From Nannocystis punicea (GTDB lineage: Bacteria; Myxococcota_A; Polyangia; Nannocystales; Nannocystaceae), in the NCBI RefSeq assembly GCF_026965555.1, contig NZ_CP114040.1, positions 7,068,001-7,132,000 on the forward strand: a DNA stretch of 64,000 nucleotides, given 5' to 3'. Both the position numbers and the translations under genes were made by a program. Under the pieces are notes generated by a model. It did no database searches. It was not told where the DNA came from and was given only the letters and a program-made list of their open reading frames with translations. How positions within the stretch are numbered: the first letter of the stretch is position 1; the number at the start of each line of letters is the position of its first letter. This document shows positions 54,020 through 62,110 of the stretch, one piece after another.

Positions 54020-54940
54020 ATGCGACATGTCCCTGAACACATACGCGTCGCGCTCCTGCTCGCCGTGACCGTCCCCGCCTGTCGGCCGCACGCGCCGCCG
54101 CCCGCGGCCGTCGAGCCCGCCTACGCCGCCGACCACGCCCGCTGGCACGCCGCGCGGATCGAGGCGCTGCGGGCCCCTCAGGGCTGGCTCGCGCTCGCCG
54201 GGCTCTACTGGCTGCGCGACGGCGAGTACCGGCTCGGCGCCGATCCCGGCGCCGACATCGTCTTCCCCGCGGGCGCGCCGCGAGACGTCGGGGTCCTCGC
54301 GCTCGCGGGCGGGCGCGTCCACCTGCGCCTCGCGCCCGGCGTGGACGCGCGGGTCCGCGGCGAGGCCGTCACCGACGTCGTCCTGCGCTCCGACGTCGAT
54401 CCGGCCCAGCCGCCCGATCGCGTCGAGCTCGGCGACCGCTTCACCTTCCTCGTCATCGCCCGCGGCGAGCGCCTCGGCCTGCGCCTCTACGACACCCAGA
54501 GCAGCGAGCGGCGCGAGTTCACCGGCATCGCCACCTTCGCCCTCGATCCCGCGTGGGTGATCCGGGCCCGCTTCGAGCCGCTTGCGACCCCGCGGACCAT
54601 CGAGCACCCCACCGTCCTCGGCACGGTCCAGCCGGCCCAGGTCCCCGGCACCGCCGTCTTCACCGTCGACGGCCAGGAGCACCGCCTGACCCCGATCCTC
54701 GAGCACGGCCCCGCCGGCGACTCCTTGCTGTTCGTCTTCGGCGATCGCACCAGCGGCCGCGAGACCTACCACGGCGGCCGCTTCCTCCTCGCCGACCTGC
54801 CACGCGACGGCGCCGTCCAGCTCGACTTCAACCGCGCCCACAACCCGCCGTGCGCCTTCACGGCCTACGCCACCTGCCCGATCCCGCTGGCCGAGAACCG
54901 CCTGCCGTTCGCGATCCCCGCCGGCGAAAAGACCCCGTAG
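54020..54940 (+). CDS. DUF1684-family lipoprotein
   Basis: The 306-residue product fits DUF1684: WHAARIEALRAPQGWLALAG, LYWLRDGEYRLGADPGADIV, DTQSSERREFTGIATFALDP, RFLLADLPRDGAVQLDFNRA and HNPPCAFTAYATCPIPLAEN, a conserved core of unknown function. The N-terminus MRHVPEHIRVALLLAVTVPAC is a plausible lipoprotein signal with Cys at 21. Its start codon and next eight codons lie in a palindrome copy (ACATGTCCCTGAACACAT), so the repeat apparently supplies the initiation codon and the charged n-region. No better start exists downstream that would keep the signal. It follows the Omp85 gene after 81 bases and may share its transcript. Confidence 0.83.
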   Translation: MRHVPEHIRVALLLAVTVPACRPHAPPPAAVEPAYAADHARWHAARIEALRAPQGWLALAGLYWLRDGEYRLGADPGADIVFPAGAPRDVGVLALAGGRVHLRLAPGVDARVRGEAVTDVVLRSDVDPAQPPDRVELGDRFTFLVIARGERLGLRLYDTQSSERREFTGIATFALDPAWVIRARFEPLATPRTIEHPTVLGTVQPAQVPGTAVFTVDGQEHRLTPILEHGPAGDSLLFVFGDRTSGRETYHGGRFLLADLPRDGAVQLDFNRAHNPPCAFTAYATCPIPLAENRLPFAIPAGEKTP

Positions 54941-55292
54941 CACCTCGCATCGACCGCTCGCCATCGCGGTCACTCGCGACGCCCCGATCGCTCGACCTCG
55001 CCTCGCACGCGCTCGAGCGCGACCCGGGCTCGCCGCGACCCTTGCGCGCGCCTGACCGCCCGCACGGGTGATGCACCGCGAGACCTGTCTGCGCCGCAAC
55101 CTGTGAGTGACTGCATCCGTGGCCAAGCTCCGCGACGCACCGCGACGGAACGGCCGCGCTCTGGCGATCGCCCGCAGCGACGGAGCTTGCGCGCGCGCGT
55201 GCGGCGTTGCTCGCGGGCCCTGGTCACACGCCTCGCCCGGCGGGCTGCGGACGTGACGGGCGCTCTTCGTCCGGACTCGCTACCCTTGTCGC
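54941..55292. other. Intergenic region without recognised features
   Basis: These 352 bases contain no credible gene, promoter boxes or strong repeat, apart from short GCGCGC runs and a CCTGTCTGCG fragment near 55084. Confidence 0.5.
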
Positions 55293-56216
55293 ATGCCTCG
55301 CCTTGAACTCGCCCTATCCATGTTCGCCGTGATGGCGGTGGCCTGCGCCGACGACACCACCGCCGTCACGACCGGCAGCGAGACCTCCACCACGGCCACC
55401 ACGGCCGGTCCGGACACCACCGGCCCCGACGACACTGCCGGCCCCGCCACCACCGTCACGCCGACCACCACGCCCGAGCCGACGGGCGCCAGCACGATCA
55501 CCACCACCACGGGCACCACCGGCCCCGACACCGCCACCACCGTCGACCCCACCGCCACCGCGACGAGCACCACCGAGCCCGCGACCATCGGCACCACCGA
55601 TCCGGAGACCACCAGCGGCGGCGGCATGTGCGGCGTCGAGGGCGACACGGTCGCCGCCGAGCTGGTGCAGATGGGCAAGCCCGCCCCGTGCGGCCCGCTC
55701 GAGTTCACCGGCACGCGGATCAGCGACCAGAAGGGCCCCGTGTGGCAGCTCGACGGCTGCGCCTGCGGCGACAGCTGCCTGATCCCCGACCCGTGGACCC
55801 TCACAGTCCAGGCGCCCGCCCCGTGGTTGCCGCTCCTGCCGGCCTGCCCGCGGATCGTCGTCGACCGCATCGAGGGCTTCGGCGGCTGTCAGTTCGCCGC
55901 CATCTCGGTGTGGGACCTCCAGGCGCCCGGCGAGCCCGCCGTCTACCACGCCGGCCACGGCCTCTCGCCCACCCAGGCCGGCGCGGCCGAGCTGTCGATC
56001 ACCCCGCACACCGTCGAGAACTGCAACTGCATGGGCTGCTGTCAGCCCGCCGAGCTGTGGCACCTGGAATTCATGTTCGACGGCGCCGACCTCACCCTCG
56101 CCGAGGGCGAGAGCGCCCCGCTCGGCCAGCACAACGCCATCAACTTCGAGTCGCACCACAGCGGCCTGTGCGACGCCCCGCTCGACGCCCACTGGGCGAT
56201 CCGCAAGCCGGCCTGA
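55293..56216 (+). CDS. Thr-rich lipoprotein with Cys-rich C-terminal domain
   Basis: The 307-residue protein has a signal peptide ending MAVAC (lipobox VAC), a ~90-residue Thr-rich tether (TTAVTTGSETSTTATTAG and on) and a ~200-residue domain with eleven or so cysteines, such as MCGVEGDTVAAELVQMG, DGCACGDSCLIPDPW and NCNCMGCCQPAELWHLEF. The domain is not recognised; its cysteines suggest disulfides or metal binding outside the cell. The ATG at 55293 gives a complete signal. It heads a cluster of exported proteins. Confidence 0.82.
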   Translation: MPRLELALSMFAVMAVACADDTTAVTTGSETSTTATTAGPDTTGPDDTAGPATTVTPTTTPEPTGASTITTTTGTTGPDTATTVDPTATATSTTEPATIGTTDPETTSGGGMCGVEGDTVAAELVQMGKPAPCGPLEFTGTRISDQKGPVWQLDGCACGDSCLIPDPWTLTVQAPAPWLPLLPACPRIVVDRIEGFGGCQFAAISVWDLQAPGEPAVYHAGHGLSPTQAGAAELSITPHTVENCNCMGCCQPAELWHLEFMFDGADLTLAEGESAPLGQHNAINFESHHSGLCDAPLDAHWAIRKPA

Positions 56217-56220
56217 TCGT

Positions 56221-56264
56221 CTGTCCTCCAGGACATTCTCCTCAGGACATGTCTCGAGGGACAC
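56221..56264. repeat. Cluster of palindrome fragments
   Basis: TGTCCTCCAGGACA, CTCCTCAGGACATGTC and TCGAGGGACACC follow one another just after the Thr-rich lipoprotein gene. The first two resemble half or whole palindrome copies. Confidence 0.6.
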
Positions 56265-56359
56265 CTTAAAGAGCGCCGCTCGTCCGCCCTCGTCTCGCCG
56301 TCTCGCCGCCGCTCGCGGACGAGTGGACAGCCGGCCGCGCACCCGCCTATCCTCGCGGC

Positions 56360-56701
56360 ATGCTCGACGCCCTCGCCCTGGTCCTCGCCCTCTTCGCGCC
56401 CGCCGCAACCACCACGGGGGTCTTCCAGGACGAGGCCGAGCCGGCCTGGGGCACCTCGCCGACGATGGGACCGGTCACCGACACCGCCTCCTCGAGCACG
56501 ACCGACGACACGACCGCCGGCGACTCCGCCGGCGACGCCACCGGTGACACCGCGACGATGCCCCCCGTCTACGAGGGGTGTGGTTGCAGCAGCGGGGGCG
56601 AGGCCGGCGGCTGGGCCGCCCTCGCCCTGCTGTTCACTGCGGGATCACTGTCCCGACGCCGGCGCCCCACCAGCTCACGCCCTTGTTGCCGAGCGGCGTG
56701 A
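56360..56701 (+). CDS. Small secreted protein with MYXO-CTERM-like tail
   Basis: The 113-residue product has an N-terminal hydrophobic signal (MLDALALVLALFAPAATTTG), a short Ser/Thr/Asp-rich body and a tail like MYXO-CTERM: CGCSSGGEAGGWAALALLFT (74-93) then a basic RRRR at 99-102. In myxobacteria this Cys-containing tail is cleaved and lipid-anchored to the cell surface by myxosortase. There is almost no body between the signals, making this unusually small. Eleven residues follow the arginines, more than usual. Its 3' end overlaps the convergent gene by 68 bases. Confidence 0.7.
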   Translation: MLDALALVLALFAPAATTTGVFQDEAEPAWGTSPTMGPVTDTASSSTTDDTTAGDSAGDATGDTATMPPVYEGCGCSSGGEAGGWAALALLFTAGSLSRRRRPTSSRPCCRAA

Positions 56702-58034
56702 CCACCTTCGTCTGCGGGTCGACGCGGATCATCTGCCCGGTCGAGTCGAACGCCAGGATCAGGCCCTCCCAGCCGGCCAGGCCGTAGATCGTCGAGTACT
56801 GGGCGAGCGTCGCCAGCTCGCTCTGGACCGCGCCGGTGGCCGGGTCGACCTCGACGATCACCGTGCCGGCGACCCCGTTCTTGGTGACCGCGCCGTAGGT
56901 GCCGACGCCCTCGATCGAGAACGCGTCGCCGGTCGAGCTGTAGCCCGCGCCGTACTGACCGATCTGCTGGATGTTGAACATCCCGTTCTGCAGCGTCATC
57001 TTGTACCACTGGCCCGACTGGGCGATGCCGACCAGCGTGTCCTTGTTCGGGTCGAGGATGCCCTTCGGGATCATCGTCAGGCCGTTGAAGCTCTGCGGCA
57101 GCGTGCCGAGCTTGTACGCCTGCGCCGTCTGCGGGTTGACCACGTAGCCGCAGCCGAACGTGATCGCGTACAGCACGCCCCAGCGGTCGATCGCCACGTC
57201 GGTCACCGAGTGGTCGCAGGCGTCGTTGGAGAACTTGAAGTTGCTGACCATCGTCACCGCGTACGGGTCGGCGACGTCGACCGTGTACAGGTTGCCGGAC
57301 GAGTGGGCGTAGATCTTGAAGGGCGTCGTCACCCCGGGCAGGTTGCCGTCGGTCGGGAACGGGTCGTCGGGGTTGGGGATTTCGTCGCCGTCGAGGTCGT
57401 CGTCGCAGGCGTCGCCCATCGCGTCCATGTCGGTGTTCTTCTGATCCTGGTTGGGGATCAGCGGGCAGTTGTCCATCTCGTCGGGGATGGTGTCGTCGTC
57501 GTCGTCCTCGTCGCAGGCGTCGCCCTGGCCGTCGCCGTCGGTGTCCTCCTGCATCGGGTTGGCGTCGGCCGGGCAGTTGTCGTCCGCGTCGGGCACCAGG
57601 TCGTCGTCGTCGTCGTCGTCGTCGACCGGATCGGTGGTCGACGTCGACGAGGTCTCCTCGAACGTGTCGCCCGCGGTCTCCGTTGCGTCGGAGGTCTCAG
57701 TGCTCGCGTCGGTCGAGGTCAGCGGCCCGGTCGTCTGGTCGGGCCCGCCGGTCGTCGTGTCGACGCCCATCGTCGCCTGGCTGGTGGTCCCGAGCGTGGT
57801 GCCGTCGTCCGTCGACGTGCCCGGGAACGTCTCGTTGGTGCTCCCCGTGGTGGTGGGCTGCGCGGTGTCGGAGCTCGGCTGACCGGTCGAGCCCGCCTCC
57901 GTCGTCGTGCTGCCGTCGGGCAGGCCGTCGGTCGACCCGCCCGTGCCGCTCGCGGCCGTCGAACAGCCGGCCAGCGCGAACACGATCGAACATGTACCAA
58001 GAGACAGGTGACGAAAGCCAGAGCGAAGGACCAT
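56634..58034 (-). CDS. Lipoprotein with Thr-rich tether, thrombospondin type 3 repeats and propeller-like domain
   Basis: The 466-residue protein has a signal peptide with lipobox LAGC, a Thr/Ser-rich tether (about 25-135), a run of eight Asp, then calcium-binding thrombospondin type 3 repeats (PDADDNCPADANPMQEDTDG, DGQGDACDEDDDDDTIPD, MDNCPLIPNQDQKNTD). The C-terminal ~230 residues look like a propeller (GNLYTVDVADPYAVTMVSNF, DRWGVLYAITFGCGYVVNP, GLILAFDSTGQMIRVDPQTK). It is presumably a calcium-stabilised surface protein. Codons 7-16 (FRHLSLGTCS) of the signal peptide lie in a palindrome copy at 57987-58008. Function beyond that is unknown. Confidence 0.87.
   Translation of the reverse strand: MVLRSGFRHLSLGTCSIVFALAGCSTAASGTGGSTDGLPDGSTTTEAGSTGQPSSDTAQPTTTGSTNETFPGTSTDDGTTLGTTSQATMGVDTTTGGPDQTTGPLTSTDASTETSDATETAGDTFEETSSTSTTDPVDDDDDDDDLVPDADDNCPADANPMQEDTDGDGQGDACDEDDDDDTIPDEMDNCPLIPNQDQKNTDMDAMGDACDDDLDGDEIPNPDDPFPTDGNLPGVTTPFKIYAHSSGNLYTVDVADPYAVTMVSNFKFSNDACDHSVTDVAIDRWGVLYAITFGCGYVVNPQTAQAYKLGTLPQSFNGLTMIPKGILDPNKDTLVGIAQSGQWYKMTLQNGMFNIQQIGQYGAGYSSTGDAFSIEGVGTYGAVTKNGVAGTVIVEVDPATGAVQSELATLAQYSTIYGLAGWEGLILAFDSTGQMIRVDPQTKVVTPLGNKGVSWWGAGVGTVIPQ
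57987..58008. repeat. Decayed palindrome in a signal-peptide coding region
   Basis: On the gene strand CACCTGTCTCTTGGTACATG, with arms CCTGTCTC and GGTACATG partly matching the family. It encodes residues of the n-region of the lipoprotein signal. Confidence 0.55.
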
Positions 58035-58248
58035 GGCGCCACCCTATCCCATCGCCGACGGGAGCACCACTGCCGCCGGGGCGCCGACGGTGAGGACTTC
58101 CGCGTCCTGCACTCCAGCGCCGCCCGAGGGCCCCGGGCGGCGCCGGGTAGATCCCCCGCGGTCCGGCGCCCACGATCGCCGGCCGCCGGGTCAGGACCGG
58201 CCGCGGCGCGGAGGACATGTCCCGAAAGCCATCGCGCCGACGTTGACC

Positions 58249-59628
58249 TCAGCCGGCGGTGCAGCAGGCCGGGTGGCCCTCCGTGCCGCACAGGGGGTCG
58301 TCGAGCTCGTCGACGCACAGGCCGCAGCACTTCGGGTGGCCCTCCGTGCCGCACTGCGGATCGACCTCGAGCGGCACGCAGCCCTTGCAGTCCCAGCGCC
58401 AGTGATCGACGAGGGTCACGGTGGCCTTGCTGCTGTCGCCCATGTCCATGATGGCGAACGCGAACGTGAACGTCTCGCCTGGGACCACCTGGGCCTGGAT
58501 CGTCACCCAGCCGGTGGTGCCGTGCGACTCGAAGCCGGTGCCGGCCAGCTCGGGCGCGTCGCCGACGTAGCCGGCGTTCTCCATCGCCTCGGCCAGCGAC
58601 GTGACCGTGAACGGCTGGCCGTCGACGAACGTGACGTTGCCGGTGTACGCCTCGCTGGTCGACCAGCCGATGAACATGTCGTTGAACTTCTGGTCGACGA
58701 ACTCCGGGTACTCCGACGAGAAGAACACCGCGTCGAACAGGAAGCCGTCGACGCCCGGCGGCACCTCGACCGCGAACGAGCCGAACAAGACGTCGTTGGG
58801 GTCGCCGTTGCCGAGCGTCCAGTTGGGCTCGATGCTGTCGGAGCAGTCGTTCGCGCCGTCGCACCCGGCGAACGGCGTCCCGCCCTGACCGCTGTTGGAA
58901 CCGGCCAGGTGGCTCATCGGCGCCGGCAAGGCGTTCGGCATGTCGGGGTTGAAGTTGTTGTCGTTCTCGTACTGCGACTGCGTCTCGACCAGGTACCCCT
59001 CGCCGTCGAGGTTGGCGACCCGACCTGTACTCAAGACCAGGAACTTCTCGCCCTCGCGCGGGCGGAACAGCAGCTCGCCGGGCGCGTTCGGATCCTCGGC
59101 GGCGCCGAAGCCCCGCGCCGCCCGCCACGCGATCGGCTGCGACATGAACACCGGGTCGGTGATCGGGATGGTGTTCTCCTTGGCCCCCGGACAGCCGACA
59201 CCGATCGCGTGGAACGGATCGACGTCGTCGTCCTTGTCGCACACCAGCAAGATGCCCGGCGCCCCGCACTCCTCCGTCCCGGTCGTCCCGGTGCTGTCGT
59301 TCGTCGTCGCCGTCGAGGTCGTCGTCGTCGACGACGTCGCGTCGGTCGTCTCGCCCGTCGACGTGCTCGTGGCGTCGGTCGGTGTCACCGGCTCGGTCGT
59401 CGTCGGCACCGAGGTCGACGTCGAGGTCGACGTCGACGACATCGAGGTCGACGTGGTCGTCGGTTCACCGCTCGTCGGCGCCGTCGTCGAGTCGTCGCTC
59501 GTCGACGTCGTCCCCGTCTCCGTCGCGAAGCCCGAGGCCCCGCCTTTCCCGTCGTCGCCGCACGCCCCCGATCCGGCAGCGACGAGCGACACGACCAACA
59601 TGCGAGCGAGCGATAATGGAAGGCGCAT
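58249..59628 (-). CDS. Choice-of-anchor L domain lipoprotein
   Basis: The 459-residue product has a signal peptide ending GSGAC, a Thr/Ser tether (about 30-120) and a choice-of-anchor-L domain recognised by DVLFGSFAVEVPPGVDGFLF, DAVFFSSEYPEFVDQKFNDM, and WVTIQAQVVPGETFTFAFAI. These domains are found in surface proteins held by various anchors; here the anchor is the lipid. The C-terminus has two copies of a CGTEGHPxCC motif (QCGTEGHPKCCGLC and LCGTEGHPACC), probably a small disulfide knot. The ATG at 59628 gives the complete signal. It is divergent from the M23 peptidase gene, 76 bases away. Confidence 0.87.
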   Translation of the reverse strand: MRLPLSLARMLVVSLVAAGSGACGDDGKGGASGFATETGTTSTSDDSTTAPTSGEPTTTSTSMSSTSTSTSTSVPTTTEPVTPTDATSTSTGETTDATSSTTTTSTATTNDSTGTTGTEECGAPGILLVCDKDDDVDPFHAIGVGCPGAKENTIPITDPVFMSQPIAWRAARGFGAAEDPNAPGELLFRPREGEKFLVLSTGRVANLDGEGYLVETQSQYENDNNFNPDMPNALPAPMSHLAGSNSGQGGTPFAGCDGANDCSDSIEPNWTLGNGDPNDVLFGSFAVEVPPGVDGFLFDAVFFSSEYPEFVDQKFNDMFIGWSTSEAYTGNVTFVDGQPFTVTSLAEAMENAGYVGDAPELAGTGFESHGTTGWVTIQAQVVPGETFTFAFAIMDMGDSSKATVTLVDHWRWDCKGCVPLEVDPQCGTEGHPKCCGLCVDELDDPLCGTEGHPACCTAG

Positions 59629-59704
59629 GGCCAAGCTTCGCGAATTCACGGAGGCTCGCCCAGCCCCGCTTTTCGTGCGGCGCGGCGCGCGAGTATCGTC
59701 GACG

Positions 59705-61027
59705 ACGATGGCTCGCTCGACCGCGCTCTTGCCTGTCCTCGCCGTCACGATCATGCTCGCTTGCGGCGAGTCCGCGGGACCCTCGGGGCTGTCGGCGGGG
59801 ACGATCACGAGCGCGTCGCTCGCGACCAGCGAGAGCAGCGGCGCGAGCGATTCCGGCAGCACCGCCGGACCTACCACCAGCGACAGCGCGGCCACCGCTG
59901 CGCCGTGCGACGGGCTCACGCTGTGTCCGCCGACCACCGCGCCTGACGACTCCACGAGCAGCCACAGCAGCACCGACGCGACCACGCAGGGTCCGCTCAC
60001 CACCGGCACGACGACGGATCCGAACACGCCTGCCGATCCGTGCGACGGCGCCGGCGACGGTGCGCACTGCGGCAGCGAGCTCGACGGTCTCGGCGAGCAC
60101 AACAGCCTCTATCAATGCAGCGGCGGCCTGACCCAATCGGCGACGCCGTGCCCGGCGGGCTGCGAGGCCGGCGCGTGCAAGCCGATCGCGCAGGACCCGT
60201 GCGCCTCGGCGATGAGCGGCAACGGCCTCTACTGCGGCGGCACGCTGATGGGCGGCGACGCGACGGTCCTCTACAATTGCCAGGACGGCGTCACCGCGGC
60301 TCAGACCGTGTGCAACGCCGGCTGCAAGGTCAACCCGCCCGGCGTCGCCGACGCGTGCAACCCGGAGGTCGACCCGTGCCAGGGAGCGATGAGCGGCGAC
60401 GGCCTCTACTGCGGCCAGAGCCTGCCCGCAGGTGACCCGAACGACCTGTATGATTGTGCAGGCGGCGAGACCGTCGGCAAGACCGTGTGCCCCGACGGCT
60501 GTCAGGTGAACCCGCCGGGCGTGCCCGACGCGTGCAAGGCGGTGCCGAACGGCGGCGAGTATTGCCTGCAGGTCCCGCCCGGCGTGGTCACGCAGGCCTT
60601 CTCCGCCTGCGGCAACGGCGGCTCGCACCACGGCATCGACTACGGCGTCGCGCTCGGCACCCCGATCTACGCCGGCATCGCCGGCACCGTGGTCGGCCAG
60701 CAGCTCGGCCTGCCCAACTGCTACGACAACGGCTGCAGCATGCAGTGCTGGAACGCCTTCAACTACGTCAAGCTGAAGTCCGACTGCGGCGATCCGAACG
60801 ACCCGGCCAGCGACCTGTTCGTCTACTACCTGCACATCGACGGCCTCGGCCCGGGGATCCAGAACGGCAGCCACGTCGACCAGGGCCAGCTCGTCGCCTA
60901 CAGCGGCAACTCCGGCTGCTCGTCGGGCCCGCACATCCACCTCGAGACCGTCCGCGTGCCCAAGGGCCAGAACGCCAGCCTCAACACCTGCAGCTCGGAG
61001 GACCCGCTCGGCGACTTCTGCCCGTGA
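59705..61027 (+). CDS. M23-family metallopeptidase lipoprotein with Cys-rich repeats
   Basis: The 440-residue protein has a signal peptide ending IMLAC, a Thr/Ser tether (about 20-115), three to four Cys-rich modules of ~43 residues (pattern DPCxxAMSGxGLYCG, LYxC, VCxxGCxVNPPGVxDAC, about 115-280) and an M23 endopeptidase domain: zinc ligands H308 and D312 in HHGIDYG, a His in YYLHIDG, and HIH at 410-412. M23 enzymes cut peptidoglycan cross-bridges. The Cys modules may bind the cell wall or prey surface, which is inference. All catalytic residues are present. The ATG at 59705 is the first that gives a signal peptide. Confidence 0.9.
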   Translation, partial: TMARSTALLPVLAVTIMLACGESAGPSGLSAGTITSASLATSESSGASDSGSTAGPTTSDSAATAAPCDGLTLCPPTTAPDDSTSSHSSTDATTQGPLTTGTTTDPNTPADPCDGAGDGAHCGSELDGLGEHNSLYQCSGGLTQSATPCPAGCEAGACKPIAQDPCASAMSGNGLYCGGTLMGGDATVLYNCQDGVTAAQTVCNAGCKVNPPGVADACNPEVDPCQGAMSGDGLYCGQSLPAGDPNDLYDCAGGETVGKTVCPDGCQVNPPGVPDACKAVPNGGEYCLQVPPGVVTQAFSACGNGGSHHGIDYGVALGTPIYAGIAGTVVGQQLGLPNCYDNGCSMQCWNAFNYVKLKSDCGDPNDPASDLFVYYLHIDGLGPGIQNGSHVDQGQLVAYSGNSGCSSGPHIHLETVRVPKGQNASLNTCSSEDPLGDFCP

Positions 61028-62110
61028 GTGCGACCCGCCGCCGCAACCATGGTGGCCTGCGTGACGAGCATCGCCCTCGGCACGATCCTCGCGCCGACGG
61101 CCGCACGCGAGGTCTGGCTCGCAACGAACATCGCCCGCGAGTCACTCGGTCCGCCCTCGCACCGCCTGGGCGACGTGCCTCCACATCCTTTCGCCCGCGA
61201 GTCACTCGGTCCGCCTCGCGCCGCCTCCACGTGCCTCCACATCCTTCGCCCGCGAGTCACTCGGTCCGCCCTCGCACCGCCTGGGCGACGTGCCTCCACA
61301 TCCTTTCGCCCGCGAGTCACTCGGTCCGCCCTCGCACCGCCTGGGCGATGTGCCTCCACATCGTTTCGCCCGCGAGCCACTCCTGTCCGTCCTCGCACCG
61401 CCTGGGCGATGTGCCTCCACATCCTTTCGCCCGCGAGTCACTCGGTCCGCCTCGCACCGCCTGGGCGATGTGCCTCCACATCCTTTCGCCCGCGAGTCAC
61501 TCGGTCCGCCCTCGCACCGCCTGGGCGATGTGCCTCCACATCCTTTCGCCCGCGAGTCACTCGGTCCGCCCTCGCACCGCCTGGGCGATGTGCCTCCACA
61601 TCCTTTCGCTCGCTAGCCACTCCTGTCCGTCCTCGCGCCACCTCCACGTGCCACCTGTCCGAGAAGCCAGAGAGCGCCGAACGGATCCTCGAGGCCCTGT
61701 CGAGGTACGTTCGAAGCACGACTTGCGCTCGGCGTTCGCGACCTCGGTAGCCGCTGCCCGGTTCACGACGGACCTCGCGGAGCACCCGAGCTGGTCGCTT
61801 CGCCTTGGTTTCGCCGACTGCCGCGAGCCCTGTTCGCGACAACATCCCCCGGATCGGTCCGCGTCCGCGAGCCGCCTCTCGAGCCCGGTTCGCGCCCGAC
61901 CTCCTGTCGCGCCAGCCCGGTCGCCACCTCTACGAGCTCGTCGCGCCCTCGTGCCCGCGAGGGCGACGAGCACGCGCGTGAGACCTCCGGTGCGCTCGCG
62001 CCTGCGCGCCGCGGCATCCTCGCGGCGGCGCGGCGGCGCGCCCGACTTGTGACCTGTCCCACGAGCCAGCTGGTCGAGCGCGGCTCCGGACAGGTACACT
62101 GCGCGCGACG
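61028..62110. other. Gene-free region with a 60-base tandem array
   Basis: These 1,083 bases contain no credible gene. The first half is the array at 61127-61640; the rest (about 61640-62110) shows nothing recognisable. Open frames through it are consequences of the 60-base (20-codon) period and high GC. Confidence 0.65.
61127..61640. repeat. Nine-copy 60-base tandem repeat containing a hairpin
   Basis: The unit has CGCCCGCGAGTCACTCGGTC followed by CGCCCTCGCACCGCCTGGG and CGATGTGCCTCCACATCC. It recurs at about 60-base spacing, with one shortened copy at about 61201-61255 and two variants reading GCCACTCCTGTCC near 61376 and 61616. Each unit carries a perfect GATGTG-CCTC-CACATC hairpin (for example 61347-61362). 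Confidence 0.92.

Noticed and set aside
49811..55126. A 1,771-codon minus-strand frame opposite the Omp85 and DUF1684 genes.
   Set aside because: It is antisense to well-supported genes and has no recognisable domain.
61127..61640. The 60-base array as a CRISPR.
   Set aside because: The whole unit is repeated with no unique spacers, and no cas gene is near.
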